A stretch of DNA of 64,000 nt from Stenomitos frigidus ULC18 (GCF_003003795.1 NZ_PVWK01000159.1:62001-126000), one strand, 5' to 3'. Positions 1 to 9,924 are shown, counted from the first letter of the stretch. Notes: generated by a model from the sequence alone, not told the origin. Made by a program: numbers and translations.

Positions 1-278
1 TGAGGCAATAAGCGATTTGCATGGATGACTGGGCTATTGGCATCTGTGCTCATACCGACTTGTTTAGAGCGATGCCTGGTCTGGCAGTTATCTTTAGTCA
101 ACCGATTGTAGGTGCGGTAGGGAATGTAATGGAGGGGGTTATAGCCAGCAAACCGTAGGATGAGCACACATGCCCAGGAATACTTTCCTTCCAGTATGGC
201 TTCTACGATTTGATTAAATTGTTCGGGTGTCATGACCCTGTCTAGCTTTGGGTTTGAGAAAGGGATTTGCTGATTCAT
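1..278 (-). CDS. hetP: HetP-family heterocyst commitment protein, cut by the window edge
   Basis: The reading frame starts at ATG 278 and stays open to base 1, giving 92 N-terminal residues; the C-terminus lies outside the window. After a short lead it carries the conserved core beginning [13 protein letters not shown], then [12 protein letters not shown] and [15 protein letters not shown], which I recognise as the HetP family core. In Anabaena, HetP promotes commitment to heterocyst differentiation, and paralogues tune it; family members also occur in species without heterocysts, so the gene alone does not prove differentiation. It is the last gene of a minus-strand group that starts with a HetC-like exporter, matching the hetC-hetP neighbourhood known from heterocystous strains. 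Whether this is HetP itself or a paralogue cannot be settled from the fragment. Confidence 0.8.
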   Translation of the reverse strand, partial: MNQQIPFSNPKLDRVMTPEQFNQIVEAILEGKYSWACVLILRFAGYNPLHYIPYRTYNRLTKDNCQTRHRSKQVGMSTDANSPVIHANRLLP

Positions 279-460
279 CTCTATATGCTTTTTAGAATGA
301 AAGGACTGTACTTTACAGCTGTTGTCAAATGGTTCAGCCACTGTGCGTTCGCGGAGCGAGTGCTTGCACTTACATCTTGTTCGCGGGTGTGAGCGTCTCG
401 TTCACAGTAGGTTAATATGACTTATTCAAACGAAAATCGCTGTAAGTGATTTGATGGCTT

Positions 461-2053
461 CTACAAGTTGATGCCGCCTTTTTGTAGCTTGCGGATAGGG
501 TCCAGAAGGATGTCGATGATATGCCGATCGCGAATGACGATTTCGGCGGTCGCGGTTTGCCCAGGCTTGAACTTAATCATTTGCTGTGGGGTGCTGACGT
601 AGTCCCGATCCAGAGCGACTTCAATACGGTATACCTCCCCTAGATTCTTGTCGGACTTTGAATCGGGGGAGGTTGAAACCACCCGACCAGAAATAATGCC
701 GTAGTCTTGGTAGGGATAGGCATCAACTTTCACTTGCACAGACATGCCTGGTTTCACAAAACCAGCTTCCTGGTTCGGTAGGCTTGCTTGCAGAACCAGA
801 GGAGCATGCTGCGGCCCAATCTCTGCAATGGTTTGACCGATCTGCACGACTTCGCCAGTACGTTTGATATTCAGGGATGAGACAATGCCATCGACTGGAG
901 CATAGAAGGAATATTGCTTGAGCCTAGATTGGGCACTACTTAAAGATGTCTGAGTATCAGCAATTTTGGTGTTCAGATCGGTGATTTGAGCTTCTAGCTC
1001 GTGGCCTTGCTGTTGGCTTGCGAGTTGATCCTTACGCCCTTCAGCGTGTTTTTGCGTGAGTCCTGCTTGAAGTCGTTCTGCTTCAGCAAGGTTCTGCTGG
1101 AGATCGCCACGGCTTTTGATGGTGGTGCTTTGGCGATCGCGCAGGCTTTGCTCCACTTCAAACAATTGCTCCCTAGAGATTGCTCCTGCTGTCACCATGG
1201 GACCGAAACGCTGTAGGCGTTCTTGATACTCAACAATATCCTGTTGATATTGCGTGACTAGCTCGGAAGCAGTCTTCGCGTTTGCGTTTGCTTGGGCGAT
1301 CGAGACCTCCTGCGCCTGAATGTTGGCGGCGGCAATAGCAGCACGAGTCTTTGCTTCCAGGCGAATTTTTTCAAGCAGAGTCTGCTTTTGGGATACTTCT
1401 ACTCGATATCCTGCCAGTACTTGCTCTAGACGTTCTACATCATTGGCAGCAATTTGACCGTCCAGAGCAACCAATAGCTGTCCAGCTTTGACGTTCTGCC
1501 CTTCATTGACAGCTAGCTGCGTGACTTTGCCTTCTATAAGGGGGTTAATTTTATAGGCTTCGCCCTGGGGTACCAATTTCCCGCGCGCGTGCCCCACTTC
1601 GTTCATTTGCCCCAACCAGGCCCAAGCGCCAAAGGCCAGACAGAACACCACTCCCCCTAGAATGAAGCGCTGAGGAAGAGATGAAGGCGGCTGATCCAAC
1701 ACCGTTTGGAGAGTGGAAGACCAGTTTACGGGAGGAGTCGTCGCTACAGTTGAATGAACGGCTGAAGGAACCGCAGGAGGATGTTGTGTTTCAACACTAG
1801 TGTTTTCTGATACTGAATTGGGGGCATTGGCTGTGCCACCATAAATCCGAGCTCCAATTGATGAATCAAGTGTTTCAAGGAATGGTTTATCTGGAGAGAG
1901 CCTGTTCTGGTTAACAACTGGCTGTAAATCATTAAGGGAGAATGGTAAGGAATGGCTCTGCTGATTTACTGAATTTAAGTGACCTTTGGGAGTAGAACGA
2001 ATTGAAACGCTCAATGGGAGCAAATGGCTGGTAGGGCGAAAAGGCAAAACCAT
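461..2053 (-). CDS. HlyD-family periplasmic adaptor of an ABC exporter
   Basis: This 530-residue protein is a membrane-fusion adaptor that would link an inner-membrane ABC exporter to the cell exterior. About 125 polar, probably disordered cytoplasmic residues precede one membrane span (about 130-150, FILGGVVFCLAFGAWAWLG). The first half of a lipoyl-like domain follows (PLIEGKVTQLAVNEGQNVKAG). Next comes a long coiled-coil hairpin (about 205-375), then the second lipoyl half (YSFYAPVDGIVSS) and a beta-barrel. The usual family length is 400-550 residues. It lies 366 bases downstream of the C39-type ABC exporter on the same strand and is its obvious partner. No outer-membrane TolC-like gene is in the window. 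Confidence 0.88.
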   Translation of the reverse strand: MVLPFRPTSHLLPLSVSIRSTPKGHLNSVNQQSHSLPFSLNDLQPVVNQNRLSPDKPFLETLDSSIGARIYGGTANAPNSVSENTSVETQHPPAVPSAVHSTVATTPPVNWSSTLQTVLDQPPSSLPQRFILGGVVFCLAFGAWAWLGQMNEVGHARGKLVPQGEAYKINPLIEGKVTQLAVNEGQNVKAGQLLVALDGQIAANDVERLEQVLAGYRVEVSQKQTLLEKIRLEAKTRAAIAAANIQAQEVSIAQANANAKTASELVTQYQQDIVEYQERLQRFGPMVTAGAISREQLFEVEQSLRDRQSTTIKSRGDLQQNLAEAERLQAGLTQKHAEGRKDQLASQQQGHELEAQITDLNTKIADTQTSLSSAQSRLKQYSFYAPVDGIVSSLNIKRTGEVVQIGQTIAEIGPQHAPLVLQASLPNQEAGFVKPGMSVQVKVDAYPYQDYGIISGRVVSTSPDSKSDKNLGEVYRIEVALDRDYVSTPQQMIKFKPGQTATAEIVIRDRHIIDILLDPIRKLQKGGINL

Positions 2054-2419
2054 AGAAGTCCTCCAGAATCAAAGGGGCGATGTCTGAGATGCGACTTTGG
2101 GAACTAGCGTCGAACGCTAAGAGTAGTTTTGGAATGAGCGCAACGGCTTGAATGTGATGTCTTGCAGTATTGGCAATCTCTAATCGATGGAACAGAGCAT
2201 TAATCTGGTTAAGGGTCGCTACACCGTCTGCTGGGCAAGTGCTAAAGGGTGGGCTTTGTAACCTCTGGTGCGCGCATGACGAATCAGACTGAATCTGGTG
2301 CTAGGTATCCTCCTGCTATGCTTAACCATGCTAGTGCGCGCAGTGTCATGAGTCTGCCAATTTGGCATTTCTCTTGTTAATGTGTTGAATTCTAAAGGTT
2401 GAATTCTAGACATTGGATT
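2054..2419. other. Gap between exporter and adaptor genes
   Basis: This 366-base stretch separates the HetC-like gene from the HlyD gene. I looked for a small precursor peptide with a double-glycine leader, which a C39-type exporter could process, and found none. A 64-codon frame (2219-2413, minus) has no clear ribosome site. Another minus frame, open from about 2305 into the HlyD gene, reads like protein (QINALFHRLEIANTARHH) but has no usual start codon, so it may be a decayed gene or chance. Confidence 0.4.
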
Positions 2420-5400
2420 CTAGAGGCTAATTTGTTGCTGTGCCAGGTGGTAGTAAAGCCCTTGTTGGGCAACAAGCTCCTCATGGGTTCCTTGTTCTGC
2501 CAAATGCCCTCGATCCAAGACCAGGATGGTATTCGCGTGGCAAACGGTTGAAAGACGATGAGCGATGATAAACGTTGTCCGATCTCGGGTCAATCGAGTC
2601 AAATTTGTCTGAAAGCGTCGCTCCGACTCGGTATCCAACGAGCTGGTTGCTTCGTCCAGAATGAGGATTGGGGGATCTCCGAGCAGGGCACGAGCGATAG
2701 CAAGGCGCTGGCGCTGTCCACCCGATAAATTTGTTCCCCGCTCCCCAACTTTAGTGTTGTAGCCCAACGGCAAATGCTCAATGAACGCGTGTGCTTCTGC
2801 CAACTTTGCCACTTTAATGGCATCTTCCAGCGTGAACTTGGAGCGAAACAGCGTAATATTTTCCAAAATGGTGCCGGAAAATAAGAAACATTCTTGAGGC
2901 ACCACGCCTAACTGCGATCGCAATGAGGCAGGAGAAACATGGTGAATATCGTGTCCATCAACCCAAACTCGACCGCTAACAGGCTGATAAAGCCCCTGCA
3001 TCAGCTTCACTAGTGTGCTTTTACCTGAGCCGCTGCGACCAACAAGGGCGATCGTTTCGCCAGGGTGCGCCTCAAAGGAAATATTTTGTAAAACATTGTT
3101 GTCATCCTCCTGGTAGCGAAACGTTACATTCTCAAACCGGATTTCTCCCTTCAGCTTCGGTAACACGAGCATTGGCAGCTGCGACGACTCTTCCGGCTTC
3201 GCTTCAAAAACATCGTTAAGGCGTTCGACCGAAACCAGGACTTCCTGAAATTCATCCCATAAATTCACTAGAGAAAGCACGGGGCCAATCACGTTCCCAA
3301 TCAGCATATTAAAGGCAACAAATTGACCGATCGTCAGCTGATCCTGAATCACCAGCGTAGCCCCATACCAAAGCAGGACAGTACTTCCCAACGTATTGAT
3401 CAAGCCGCTGCTAACCTGTAGACCATTCGCCAGCTTTTGCCCCCGAAACTGTTCATTGAGTTGACGGGTAAAGCGATCTTCCCAAAGCCAACGAATTTCA
3501 CGTTCAGCCGCTGCTGCCTTCACAGTAGCCACACCGGAGAACATTTCAACCAGGGCAGAGTTTTGGGCCGCTGCTTCTTTGAAGATCGCCCGCGAGATGG
3601 CTCTTAGAAAAGGACTCGCAAACACCGTTAAACCGACGATCGGAGGCAGCAGTAACAAGACCAACAGCGTTAAACGCCAGTTGTAGTAAGCCATGAGGCC
3701 AATGTAAACAACCGCTGACAGCGCATCTAACCAGGCACTCACAGCTTGCCGAGTCAGGAACAGCTGAATTTTTTGGTTCTCCTGAACGCGGGTAATAATG
3801 TCTCCTACCTGACGCGATTCAAAGAATTGCAGCGGCAGCCTGAGCGCATGATTGATAAAGCCACCGATAAAACTGAGATCCATGCGGTTGGCGAAATAAT
3901 CCAGCAGGTACTGGCGAACGGCTGTCAAACCAATGCGCCAAATACCAAACAGCAGCAAGCCGATCGCAAAGACATTCAGCGTTGCAGTGCTCTTTTGCAC
4001 CACAACTTTGTCCAGAATGATTTGAGTAAACAGTGGTGTTACCAAGCCAAAGACCTGAAGTAACAGCGAGGCAAAAATAATTTGCGCCAAGATGGAGCGA
4101 TACGGCAAAAAAGCGCCCCAAAATCGTTTCAGAGAGAGCTTGTCATCTTCTGCCTCTTGCAAGCGTTCTGTCGGATCTGCAAGCAGCGCGTAGCCAGTCC
4201 AATTGGCTTGAAAGTCGTGACGAGACAGCGACTGCTTGCCAACGGCTGGATCGGCAAGCAGCACCCGATCGCCGTTCACCCGATAAACCACCACGTAATG
4301 ATCGCTTTGCCAATGGGCAATCCAGGGATGGGACTGGTTAGCCAGACGACCCAGGCTAGCCCGCACAGGTCTTGATTGAAAGCCCAAGTCTTCAGCGGCG
4401 GCAGCCAGATTCTTGAGGGAAGCCCCAGACCGACCGACGCTAGCGAGATTGCGCAGGCGATTAAGGCTAAAGCGCTTACCCCAGTACTGGCTAATCATGG
4501 CCAGGCACGCAACCCCGCAATCCGAGGAACTTTGCTGTGCAATAAAGGGATAGTTTTGCCACAGCCCCCGCTTGCGTCGATGCAGTTTTTGCGGTTGAGG
4601 AAAGGTGATCTCAGCCAGTTCAGGTTTTGAGTTGTGTTGAGGACTGGCTGCAGAAACCTGACTGACTAGGCGATCGTCAGTTTCAGTAATCGACTGAACA
4701 GCCGCTTGAGACGGCAACAGCGCAGGCGCTTGCTGATGTCTTGCTCGCTTTACAGAGTTTTGTTTGCGCCCAAAGGCACCATTCTTTAGATGGCCATTCT
4801 GCGCTACCAAAGACGGTTCGCCAAGGCTACTTGCATCACTCGTAGCATCAGTAGAGGGAGGAAAAATGGTGGGGGCGATCGCGGTCGCTGCTTGACAGTG
4901 TTCCAACGGAAGATAGTCAAGGATGAGATCAGCTTGCGCCACCCAATCTCCAAGCATGTGCATTGGATATTCCCAAGCGTCCCCAACCCGGAGCGTTGGC
5001 GCTTGATCATCCTGCCGCTGAATGGTGCCCTGGCGGAGCCAGAAATAGCCTGCTTGCAAAGCCTCTAACCGTTCTCCCGCCGAAAGTTGCACCCTGGTTA
5101 GCAAAGGCAGTAGTTGCCGGATTTGATGACTCGTCAGTGAGTATAGGTTGGTAGACGTTTTGAGGAAGATGAGCTGTTCCCATTGCCTCGATCGCTGCAA
5201 TAGTTGCTCCCGCATACCTGGAAGCCGAGGTAGCCACACCCGCAACGCTTCAACCGAAATTCGGGCTACTTGAACCGACGTCATCGCGATCGCGCGGTAA
5301 GGCGGTAACGTGCTTTCACAGCAGAGAGGATCTCCACCCACTGTTTCCCCCTTCTCTATCACTCCAACTGAAACCTCCCGCTGTTGCCTATGATCAAAAC

Positions 5401-5671
5401 ACAGCAACCGGACGCGACCTTCACACACGAGGTAGAGGAAATCTGTGGCTTGATGAGTGAAGCCAGAACTTACAAAGCGATTATCTGATGAATGTAAGAT
5501 CACGTCCCCAAGCTGAAACGTGCAAAGTTCGCAAGCCTCTACAAATTCGAGAGTGAGTTGTCGATCCACCTCAGCAAGCAACGAAAGCTCAAGCAGAATC
5601 GATAGATTGAGTGAAGTTTTCAGTAAAGATTGAACGCTAGACGACGTGGATGCTTCTAGACCCTGACTCAT
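2420..5671 (-). CDS. hetC: HetC-like exporter: cNMP-binding domain, C39 peptidase, ABC transporter
   Basis: The 1083-residue protein joins four parts. A cyclic-nucleotide-binding-type beta-roll spans about 25-150, and a variable linker runs to about 370. A C39 peptidase domain covers about 375-510, with the catalytic Cys near 385 (SSDCGVACLAMI), His in DHYVVVY and Asp in LADPAVG. An ABC exporter half follows: membrane spans about 520-800, Walker A GRSGSGKST near 876, signature LSGGQRQR, Walker B ILILDEATSS. Exporters of this class cut a leader off a peptide and move it out of the cell. The fold order, length and nearby HetP-family gene match HetC of Anabaena (about 1044 residues), which is needed for heterocyst development. 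The start at 5671 is favoured by GAGAGGG upstream. A paralogous bacteriocin-type exporter is the main alternative. Confidence 0.8.
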   Translation of the reverse strand: MSQGLEASTSSSVQSLLKTSLNLSILLELSLLAEVDRQLTLEFVEACELCTFQLGDVILHSSDNRFVSSGFTHQATDFLYLVCEGRVRLLCFDHRQQREVSVGVIEKGETVGGDPLCCESTLPPYRAIAMTSVQVARISVEALRVWLPRLPGMREQLLQRSRQWEQLIFLKTSTNLYSLTSHQIRQLLPLLTRVQLSAGERLEALQAGYFWLRQGTIQRQDDQAPTLRVGDAWEYPMHMLGDWVAQADLILDYLPLEHCQAATAIAPTIFPPSTDATSDASSLGEPSLVAQNGHLKNGAFGRKQNSVKRARHQQAPALLPSQAAVQSITETDDRLVSQVSAASPQHNSKPELAEITFPQPQKLHRRKRGLWQNYPFIAQQSSSDCGVACLAMISQYWGKRFSLNRLRNLASVGRSGASLKNLAAAAEDLGFQSRPVRASLGRLANQSHPWIAHWQSDHYVVVYRVNGDRVLLADPAVGKQSLSRHDFQANWTGYALLADPTERLQEAEDDKLSLKRFWGAFLPYRSILAQIIFASLLLQVFGLVTPLFTQIILDKVVVQKSTATLNVFAIGLLLFGIWRIGLTAVRQYLLDYFANRMDLSFIGGFINHALRLPLQFFESRQVGDIITRVQENQKIQLFLTRQAVSAWLDALSAVVYIGLMAYYNWRLTLLVLLLLPPIVGLTVFASPFLRAISRAIFKEAAAQNSALVEMFSGVATVKAAAAEREIRWLWEDRFTRQLNEQFRGQKLANGLQVSSGLINTLGSTVLLWYGATLVIQDQLTIGQFVAFNMLIGNVIGPVLSLVNLWDEFQEVLVSVERLNDVFEAKPEESSQLPMLVLPKLKGEIRFENVTFRYQEDDNNVLQNISFEAHPGETIALVGRSGSGKSTLVKLMQGLYQPVSGRVWVDGHDIHHVSPASLRSQLGVVPQECFLFSGTILENITLFRSKFTLEDAIKVAKLAEAHAFIEHLPLGYNTKVGERGTNLSGGQRQRLAIARALLGDPPILILDEATSSLDTESERRFQTNLTRLTRDRTTFIIAHRLSTVCHANTILVLDRGHLAEQGTHEELVAQQGLYYHLAQQQISL

Positions 5672-6211
5672 AAGCTGCCCTCTCAGTAAAGATAGCGGTT
5701 GAGAGCCTATCCCTTTTCCAGGACAGATCGCTCAGCCCATTTCTAAGTGGCAGAAAATTTTTCTGCAGTGGATAATGACTTAGAAAAGGAAGTGAAAGAC
5801 CGAAAACACTCACCACACCACGAATCAATTCTTTCCCAAACAGTTGGGAAAGCCCCTCCATTTGTGATACACGTTTGTGCTCAATGATACGAGCACTTCA
5901 ACCATGAAAATGCTTATTATCATGTATAAATAGTGCTAGTTGTTTGAGCGATGGGGGTTGCTTTTCTACCTCAAATAAGGATGCATTCTCACTAATCGTT
6001 AACTGCAAAGAGTTAACTGCAAAGAGGCGCTCAGGGAACATCGATTAAGTGACAGCAACTTAGATGTGCCGTGTTAATAGACGCAAGGTAAAGACCAGAA
6101 TACTTAGTAAAAAAAAGGCATGAGATTGGTAAGTAGTGTTATGTAGAAGAGGCAGAGAAAAACAGATCAAGACAGCCAGGCTGTGGCTGCAAAGCTCCTG
6201 CTAACGATTAA

Positions 6212-6580
6212 TTGTTCTCTAGCTTTTCCAAAACAGAACTCCCAGTGGATAAACAGGCTGTAGCTTTATTCCCGCAAAAGAAATTTAGTCGAATCTTTGA
6301 CGAAATGTCAAGTGATAATGACAACTATTGCTTACCTTCATCAAAACTTTACAGAGAGTCGTATCACCCGATACAGACACGCTATCGGATGTGGATGCGG
6401 GCTGCATTGCCCTTCTGGCAGCGATTTAAGAAAATAGCTTGCTACCTTGAGCGGAATTTATTGAAACTTAAGATACAAATTTTTGATGACTCAATCGAAA
6501 AGTCTCCCTCAAGCGCACCCTCTAAAAATCAGCTTTCGCTTGCAGCTAAACCCTTAACGTCAAAGAGGCAGCGGAGCTGA
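6212..6580 (+). CDS. Hypothetical small basic protein (weak)
   Basis: A 122-codon frame opens with TTG; an in-frame ATG at 6305 would give 91 residues. The product is basic, with an aromatic and hydrophobic middle (YRMWMRAALPFWQRF) and a Lys/Ser-rich tail. I recognise no family. It sits alone in a long intergenic stretch with no strong ribosome site, so it may be a lineage-specific gene or a chance frame. Confidence 0.25.
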   Translation: MFSSFSKTELPVDKQAVALFPQKKFSRIFDEMSSDNDNYCLPSSKLYRESYHPIQTRYRMWMRAALPFWQRFKKIACYLERNLLKLKIQIFDDSIEKSPSSAPSKNQLSLAAKPLTSKRQRS

Positions 6581-6834
6581 TTTGCATGCGGTTCTTCGAT
6601 TTCAGGCTGTTTATTATTCGCATCAGTCTGCAATAAGCTATTCTGATCAGTTTTACTTTTTGTCTAACAGGCAAATTACAGGCGACTCAATTTACAGATC
6701 CCAAAATAAAGTGAAATTGGTAGCCCGATCGATGTCGGCGATTGGTGTTAGGCAAATAGTATGGTGTCTCAAACAAAGTTGATCGAATTAAGGGACAGGC
6801 GTAGAAATAACGTGCCAGTCAACCACAAACTTTG

Positions 6835-6863
6835 GTAGGGGCATGGCAGTGCCATGCCCCTAC
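6835..6863. repeat. 29-base palindromic hairpin repeat
   Basis: Two 14-base arms, GTAGGGGCATGGCA and its exact complement, flank a single G. Hairpins of this make-up are scattered between genes in many cyanobacterial genomes. It is too far from any stop codon to be called a terminator with confidence. Confidence 0.7.
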
Positions 6864-7264
6864 GCTGGGATACTATTTGTTTGCAAGTCCCTAAGCTCTG
6901 ACGAGATCGCTTCAAGCAACGAGATTGGCAACGAGATTGATGGCGATCGTTCGCCTCTCTAAAAAAAATGCGCCACTACCGAATGGGACGTGTTGGATGT
7001 GCGATCGGCATTTTCTGTAGGTTTACCCGATCGTTTCCAACACTCTACCCGATCGCTTCCGACTGACGCTTTGCAGTTGAGTTCTTATGCTGAATAAGTG
7101 CTAGCAATTGCAAGGCTAGCGGCAACCGAGTGTCCTGTTGCTTGAATCTATGGCTGACTGTCATTTACTGTCATTTGGCAGTCAGCTGTTTATAAGTTTG
7201 GGCTGAATGCGCAGCATCAGTCACAACAACGCTGCCAATCAATTCGCATTGATCAAAGGAGCCG

Positions 7265-8518
7265 ATGATGGAACTGAACACTGCCTGGAATGCACAGGCT
7301 GGAATTTTCGCTGCACTGGAAACGCCGACTTCTATGCCTACTTGGCTGGCGCAGTCGCACCCGTTGGATACAAACGTCGGTTGGAGTCAAACAAGGCTTG
7401 GCGAACACGCTGCTTCACTGGAAGCTAGCCATACTGCTAGCACAGGGACGCCCTCTCTTATTCAACAAGATCTTTATTTTGGGCAGACTCGCTCTAATGG
7501 CTGTCCGATTTCTGAGGCTGAGTTTCAACGCTTTGTAGACAGCATCATTACTCCCCGTTTCTCAGCCGGATTGACCATCTTTAATGCTGAAGGTCAACTA
7601 CGGAAGTATTCAGGAGAAGACGGCATCACGGTCATCACGCTTTATGCAGAAGACACGTCCGAAAGCCAGGCGGCGATCGACCAGATTGTGAAGCGCTACC
7701 GCCAACAATTTGGTGCCAGCGTTTTGCAGGTGACGAATGAAGACGAGCTCAAAGTTGGCTTCGGGGTCGATGAGAATTTAATCGACAATGATCCAGTACC
7801 TGAACTCATTCAAGTTGATTTGTCTTTTGGGCGGAACATTGGCAATGTGGAAGGCGTTTCACAAAAACAGTTTCAAGCGTTTGTCGATCGAGAGATTACA
7901 CCACGTTTCCCATTGGGATTGACCAATTTTGATGCCAAAGGACAATTTTTATCTGGTAATGGTCAGTTGATTCGAGAGCCCTCTGAAACGATCAGCCTGA
8001 TTATCGAAGATACACAAGCCAATGAAACAGCGATCGATGAAATTGTGGCTGCATACATCAAACAGTTTCAGCAGGAAAGCGTTCTCATTGCGGTCAATGA
8101 AGACATTACGGTTGCCTTTGGCCCAACCCAGGATTTGATTGACAACGACCCGATACCAGAACGAATTCAAGTCGATTTGTTCTTCGGGCGCAATATTGGT
8201 GGTGTAGAAGGGGTATCAGAATCACAGTTTCAGGACTTCCTCAATACCGCTGTTGGAGGATACTTCAAGCAATTTACGGTGCTTGATGCCGATGGACAGT
8301 TTCTCTCTAGTACCGATGACTTGGTTAGGGAGCGATCGAAGGAAGTGAGTCTGGTGATCGAAGACACGCAAGCAAATGAGAATGCAATCAATGCAGTCGT
8401 TTCCGACTACATCAAACGGTTCCAACAGGAAAGTGTTCTGGTCGTGGTTGATGAAGACATTCGTGTGAACCGCAATCCAGCTAAATCTAAACGATGGGAC
8501 ACAAACAACACACGTTGA
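7265..8518 (+). CDS. Protein with three tandem DUF3574 domains
   Basis: The 417-residue product repeats one domain three times, starting near residues 66, 182 and 302. Each copy opens with a DL-x-FG(R/Q) strand, continues with a helix and, in the first two, ITPRF-x-x-GLT, and ends with a helix rich in acidic and aliphatic residues and a strand ending SVL. This matches DUF3574, normally a single small secreted domain of unknown role. Short DNDP(V/I)PE linkers join the copies. No signal peptide is visible; the first 60 residues are Ala/Thr/Ser-rich and match nothing I know. The start is set by AAAGGAG just upstream. The third copy has lost the ITPRF motif. It leads a run of plus-strand genes reaching 17.3 kb. 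Confidence 0.75.
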   Translation: MMELNTAWNAQAGIFAALETPTSMPTWLAQSHPLDTNVGWSQTRLGEHAASLEASHTASTGTPSLIQQDLYFGQTRSNGCPISEAEFQRFVDSIITPRFSAGLTIFNAEGQLRKYSGEDGITVITLYAEDTSESQAAIDQIVKRYRQQFGASVLQVTNEDELKVGFGVDENLIDNDPVPELIQVDLSFGRNIGNVEGVSQKQFQAFVDREITPRFPLGLTNFDAKGQFLSGNGQLIREPSETISLIIEDTQANETAIDEIVAAYIKQFQQESVLIAVNEDITVAFGPTQDLIDNDPIPERIQVDLFFGRNIGGVEGVSESQFQDFLNTAVGGYFKQFTVLDADGQFLSSTDDLVRERSKEVSLVIEDTQANENAINAVVSDYIKRFQQESVLVVVDEDIRVNRNPAKSKRWDTNNTR

Positions 8519-8740
8519 TTGGAACCCAATTGACTGCTGCGAAATGATGACAGTAATCGCCAATCTAACTTTTCAAACCGACATTGCGATCGCTATTTTC
8601 GGCGCTGGGGTTGTTCCGTCAGTGAATGAGGTTGCTATCAGAACCTCTAACCCATGAACGGAGCTAAAGGCAAGTGCCGTTTTCCAGACCAGGTAAGTAG
8701 TGAAAAGCCAAAGCACAATCCAAAACAAAGGAGACTCTCT

Positions 8741-9871
8741 ATGTTGAACAATCCTGCAAACCAACTTCAAGCAAGTCGCGGCTCTCTGCAAGACGGTCAT
8801 GACGATCGCCTCTCTGCTGAGGTTGATACCGTAATCCCTGCAACTCTTCAGACCCTAGAAGAAACCGATGAACTGCTTGGGGCAGCGATCGGTGATGGCA
8901 GAGTATTCGTCGGCCCAGAAGCATCGCCTCCCTTCCCCGAAGGGATAGTCGCCGATGAAAACCGCGTCTACGTTGCAGGTCCAGCAGCGTTTGGTGATAA
9001 CGGAGGGCGACCTTCGGAGGTTCGAGTCTTCCATCGGCTCTCTGGCAAACTCCTCACGATTATCCTTATCCAGGGAGAGCAACTGTCTGAGATTCATGGT
9101 GTCGCAGGCTTGACAGTAGACAGCCAGAACCGTGTCTACGTGGTGAGCAACCAGCTTGGCATCGTCCGCCTGAGCCCACATGGCAATGCCTACAAGCAGG
9201 AAATCTACTCGCCTGTTCTGCCGGAAGTGAACTGCAACCCAGCGCTTCCTCCATCGCTGCCGTGCTCGCTTCCAAACGAGATCACTTTTGGCCCCGATGG
9301 CTATCTCTACTGGAGCGACTCATTCCAGAACATCATTTTCCGGGTTCCGCCCGGTGGCGGGGTTGCCGAGCGATGGTTCCACAGTGATCGGCTCGCTGGC
9401 TCCGTGTCCGCTCCGTTCCCGGTTGGCCCCAATGGCATCAAGGTCAGCCCGAATGGAACGGAGATGTACATTGCAGTCACCACTTCTAACACGTCACCTG
9501 GCGGCGCAATCTACAGATTAGCCTTCGTTGCTGCCCCTCAGGAAAGAGACCTCAAGCTTTTCCACCAATATACACAAGGCGAGATGCCAGACGGCATTGC
9601 GTTTGGCAAGTCCGGCAAGCTTTACGTCGCGCTCCAGTCTCCGAGCGGGGTATCGATCCTGAACCCTGACGGGACAGAGGGGGCACGGCTCGCAGGTCCA
9701 CCCAATAGCCCGATCGCCTACGATGCCCCAGCGGACTTCGCGTTCGATCAGCGGGGTTCGGTGCTTGTAACCAACCATGCTCTGTTTAGTGGCAACCCAG
9801 CATCGTTTGCCGTACTCAAGGCCTTTGTAAAGGATCGAGGAGTGGATGTTAATGTCCCTCACCTTCCCTAG
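8741..9871 (+). CDS. SMP-30/NHL-type beta-propeller protein
   Basis: The 376-residue protein has repeated strand motifs of six-bladed propellers: FPEGIVADENRVYVAG, IHGVAGLTVDSQNRVYVV, PNEITFGPDGYLYWSD, PNGIKVSPNGTEMYIAV and PDGIAFGKSGKLYVAL. These resemble SMP-30/gluconolactonase proteins, which hydrolyse lactones or bind metals. The first 60 residues are polar, with no signal peptide. ATG 8741 is preferred over an upstream in-frame ATG because AAAGGAG lies 10 bases before it. The substrate is unknown; a binding or scaffold role is equally possible. The next gene begins 54 bases downstream. Confidence 0.72.
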   Translation: MLNNPANQLQASRGSLQDGHDDRLSAEVDTVIPATLQTLEETDELLGAAIGDGRVFVGPEASPPFPEGIVADENRVYVAGPAAFGDNGGRPSEVRVFHRLSGKLLTIILIQGEQLSEIHGVAGLTVDSQNRVYVVSNQLGIVRLSPHGNAYKQEIYSPVLPEVNCNPALPPSLPCSLPNEITFGPDGYLYWSDSFQNIIFRVPPGGGVAERWFHSDRLAGSVSAPFPVGPNGIKVSPNGTEMYIAVTTSNTSPGGAIYRLAFVAAPQERDLKLFHQYTQGEMPDGIAFGKSGKLYVALQSPSGVSILNPDGTEGARLAGPPNSPIAYDAPADFAFDQRGSVLVTNHALFSGNPASFAVLKAFVKDRGVDVNVPHLP

Positions 9872-9924
9872 AAAGCCTTGCAAGGAAATCGTAGACAATC
9901 CAGTACAACAAGGAGTTTGAAAAG

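Larger units (their letters stand above)
5672..7264. other. 1.6-kb stretch with little coding signal
   Basis: This region lies between the divergent HetC-like and DUF3574 genes and should hold both promoters. It is more AT-rich than its surroundings between about 5870 and 6800. It contains one weak small gene candidate (6212-6580) and one hairpin repeat (6835-6863). The part from 6880 to 7200 has several CCGATCG-containing phrases but no open frame that reads like protein. I found no NtcA-type GTA-N8-TAC site upstream of the HetC-like gene. Confidence 0.5.

Noticed and set aside
2219-2413. Precursor peptide for the C39-type exporter
   Set aside because: The 64-codon frame has no double-Gly leader, no ribosome site and an odd, basic composition.
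5637-5861. Small gene upstream of the HetC-like gene
   Set aside because: The frame overlaps the HetC-like start, lacks a ribosome site and resembles no protein family.
5903-5930. Fur-box-like sequence
   Set aside because: GATAATAAGCATTTTC resembles half of a Fur box but matches only about half of the 19-base consensus, and no iron gene is adjacent.
6582-6782. 66-codon frame after the weak small gene
   Set aside because: It lacks a ribosome site and the translation looks random in composition.
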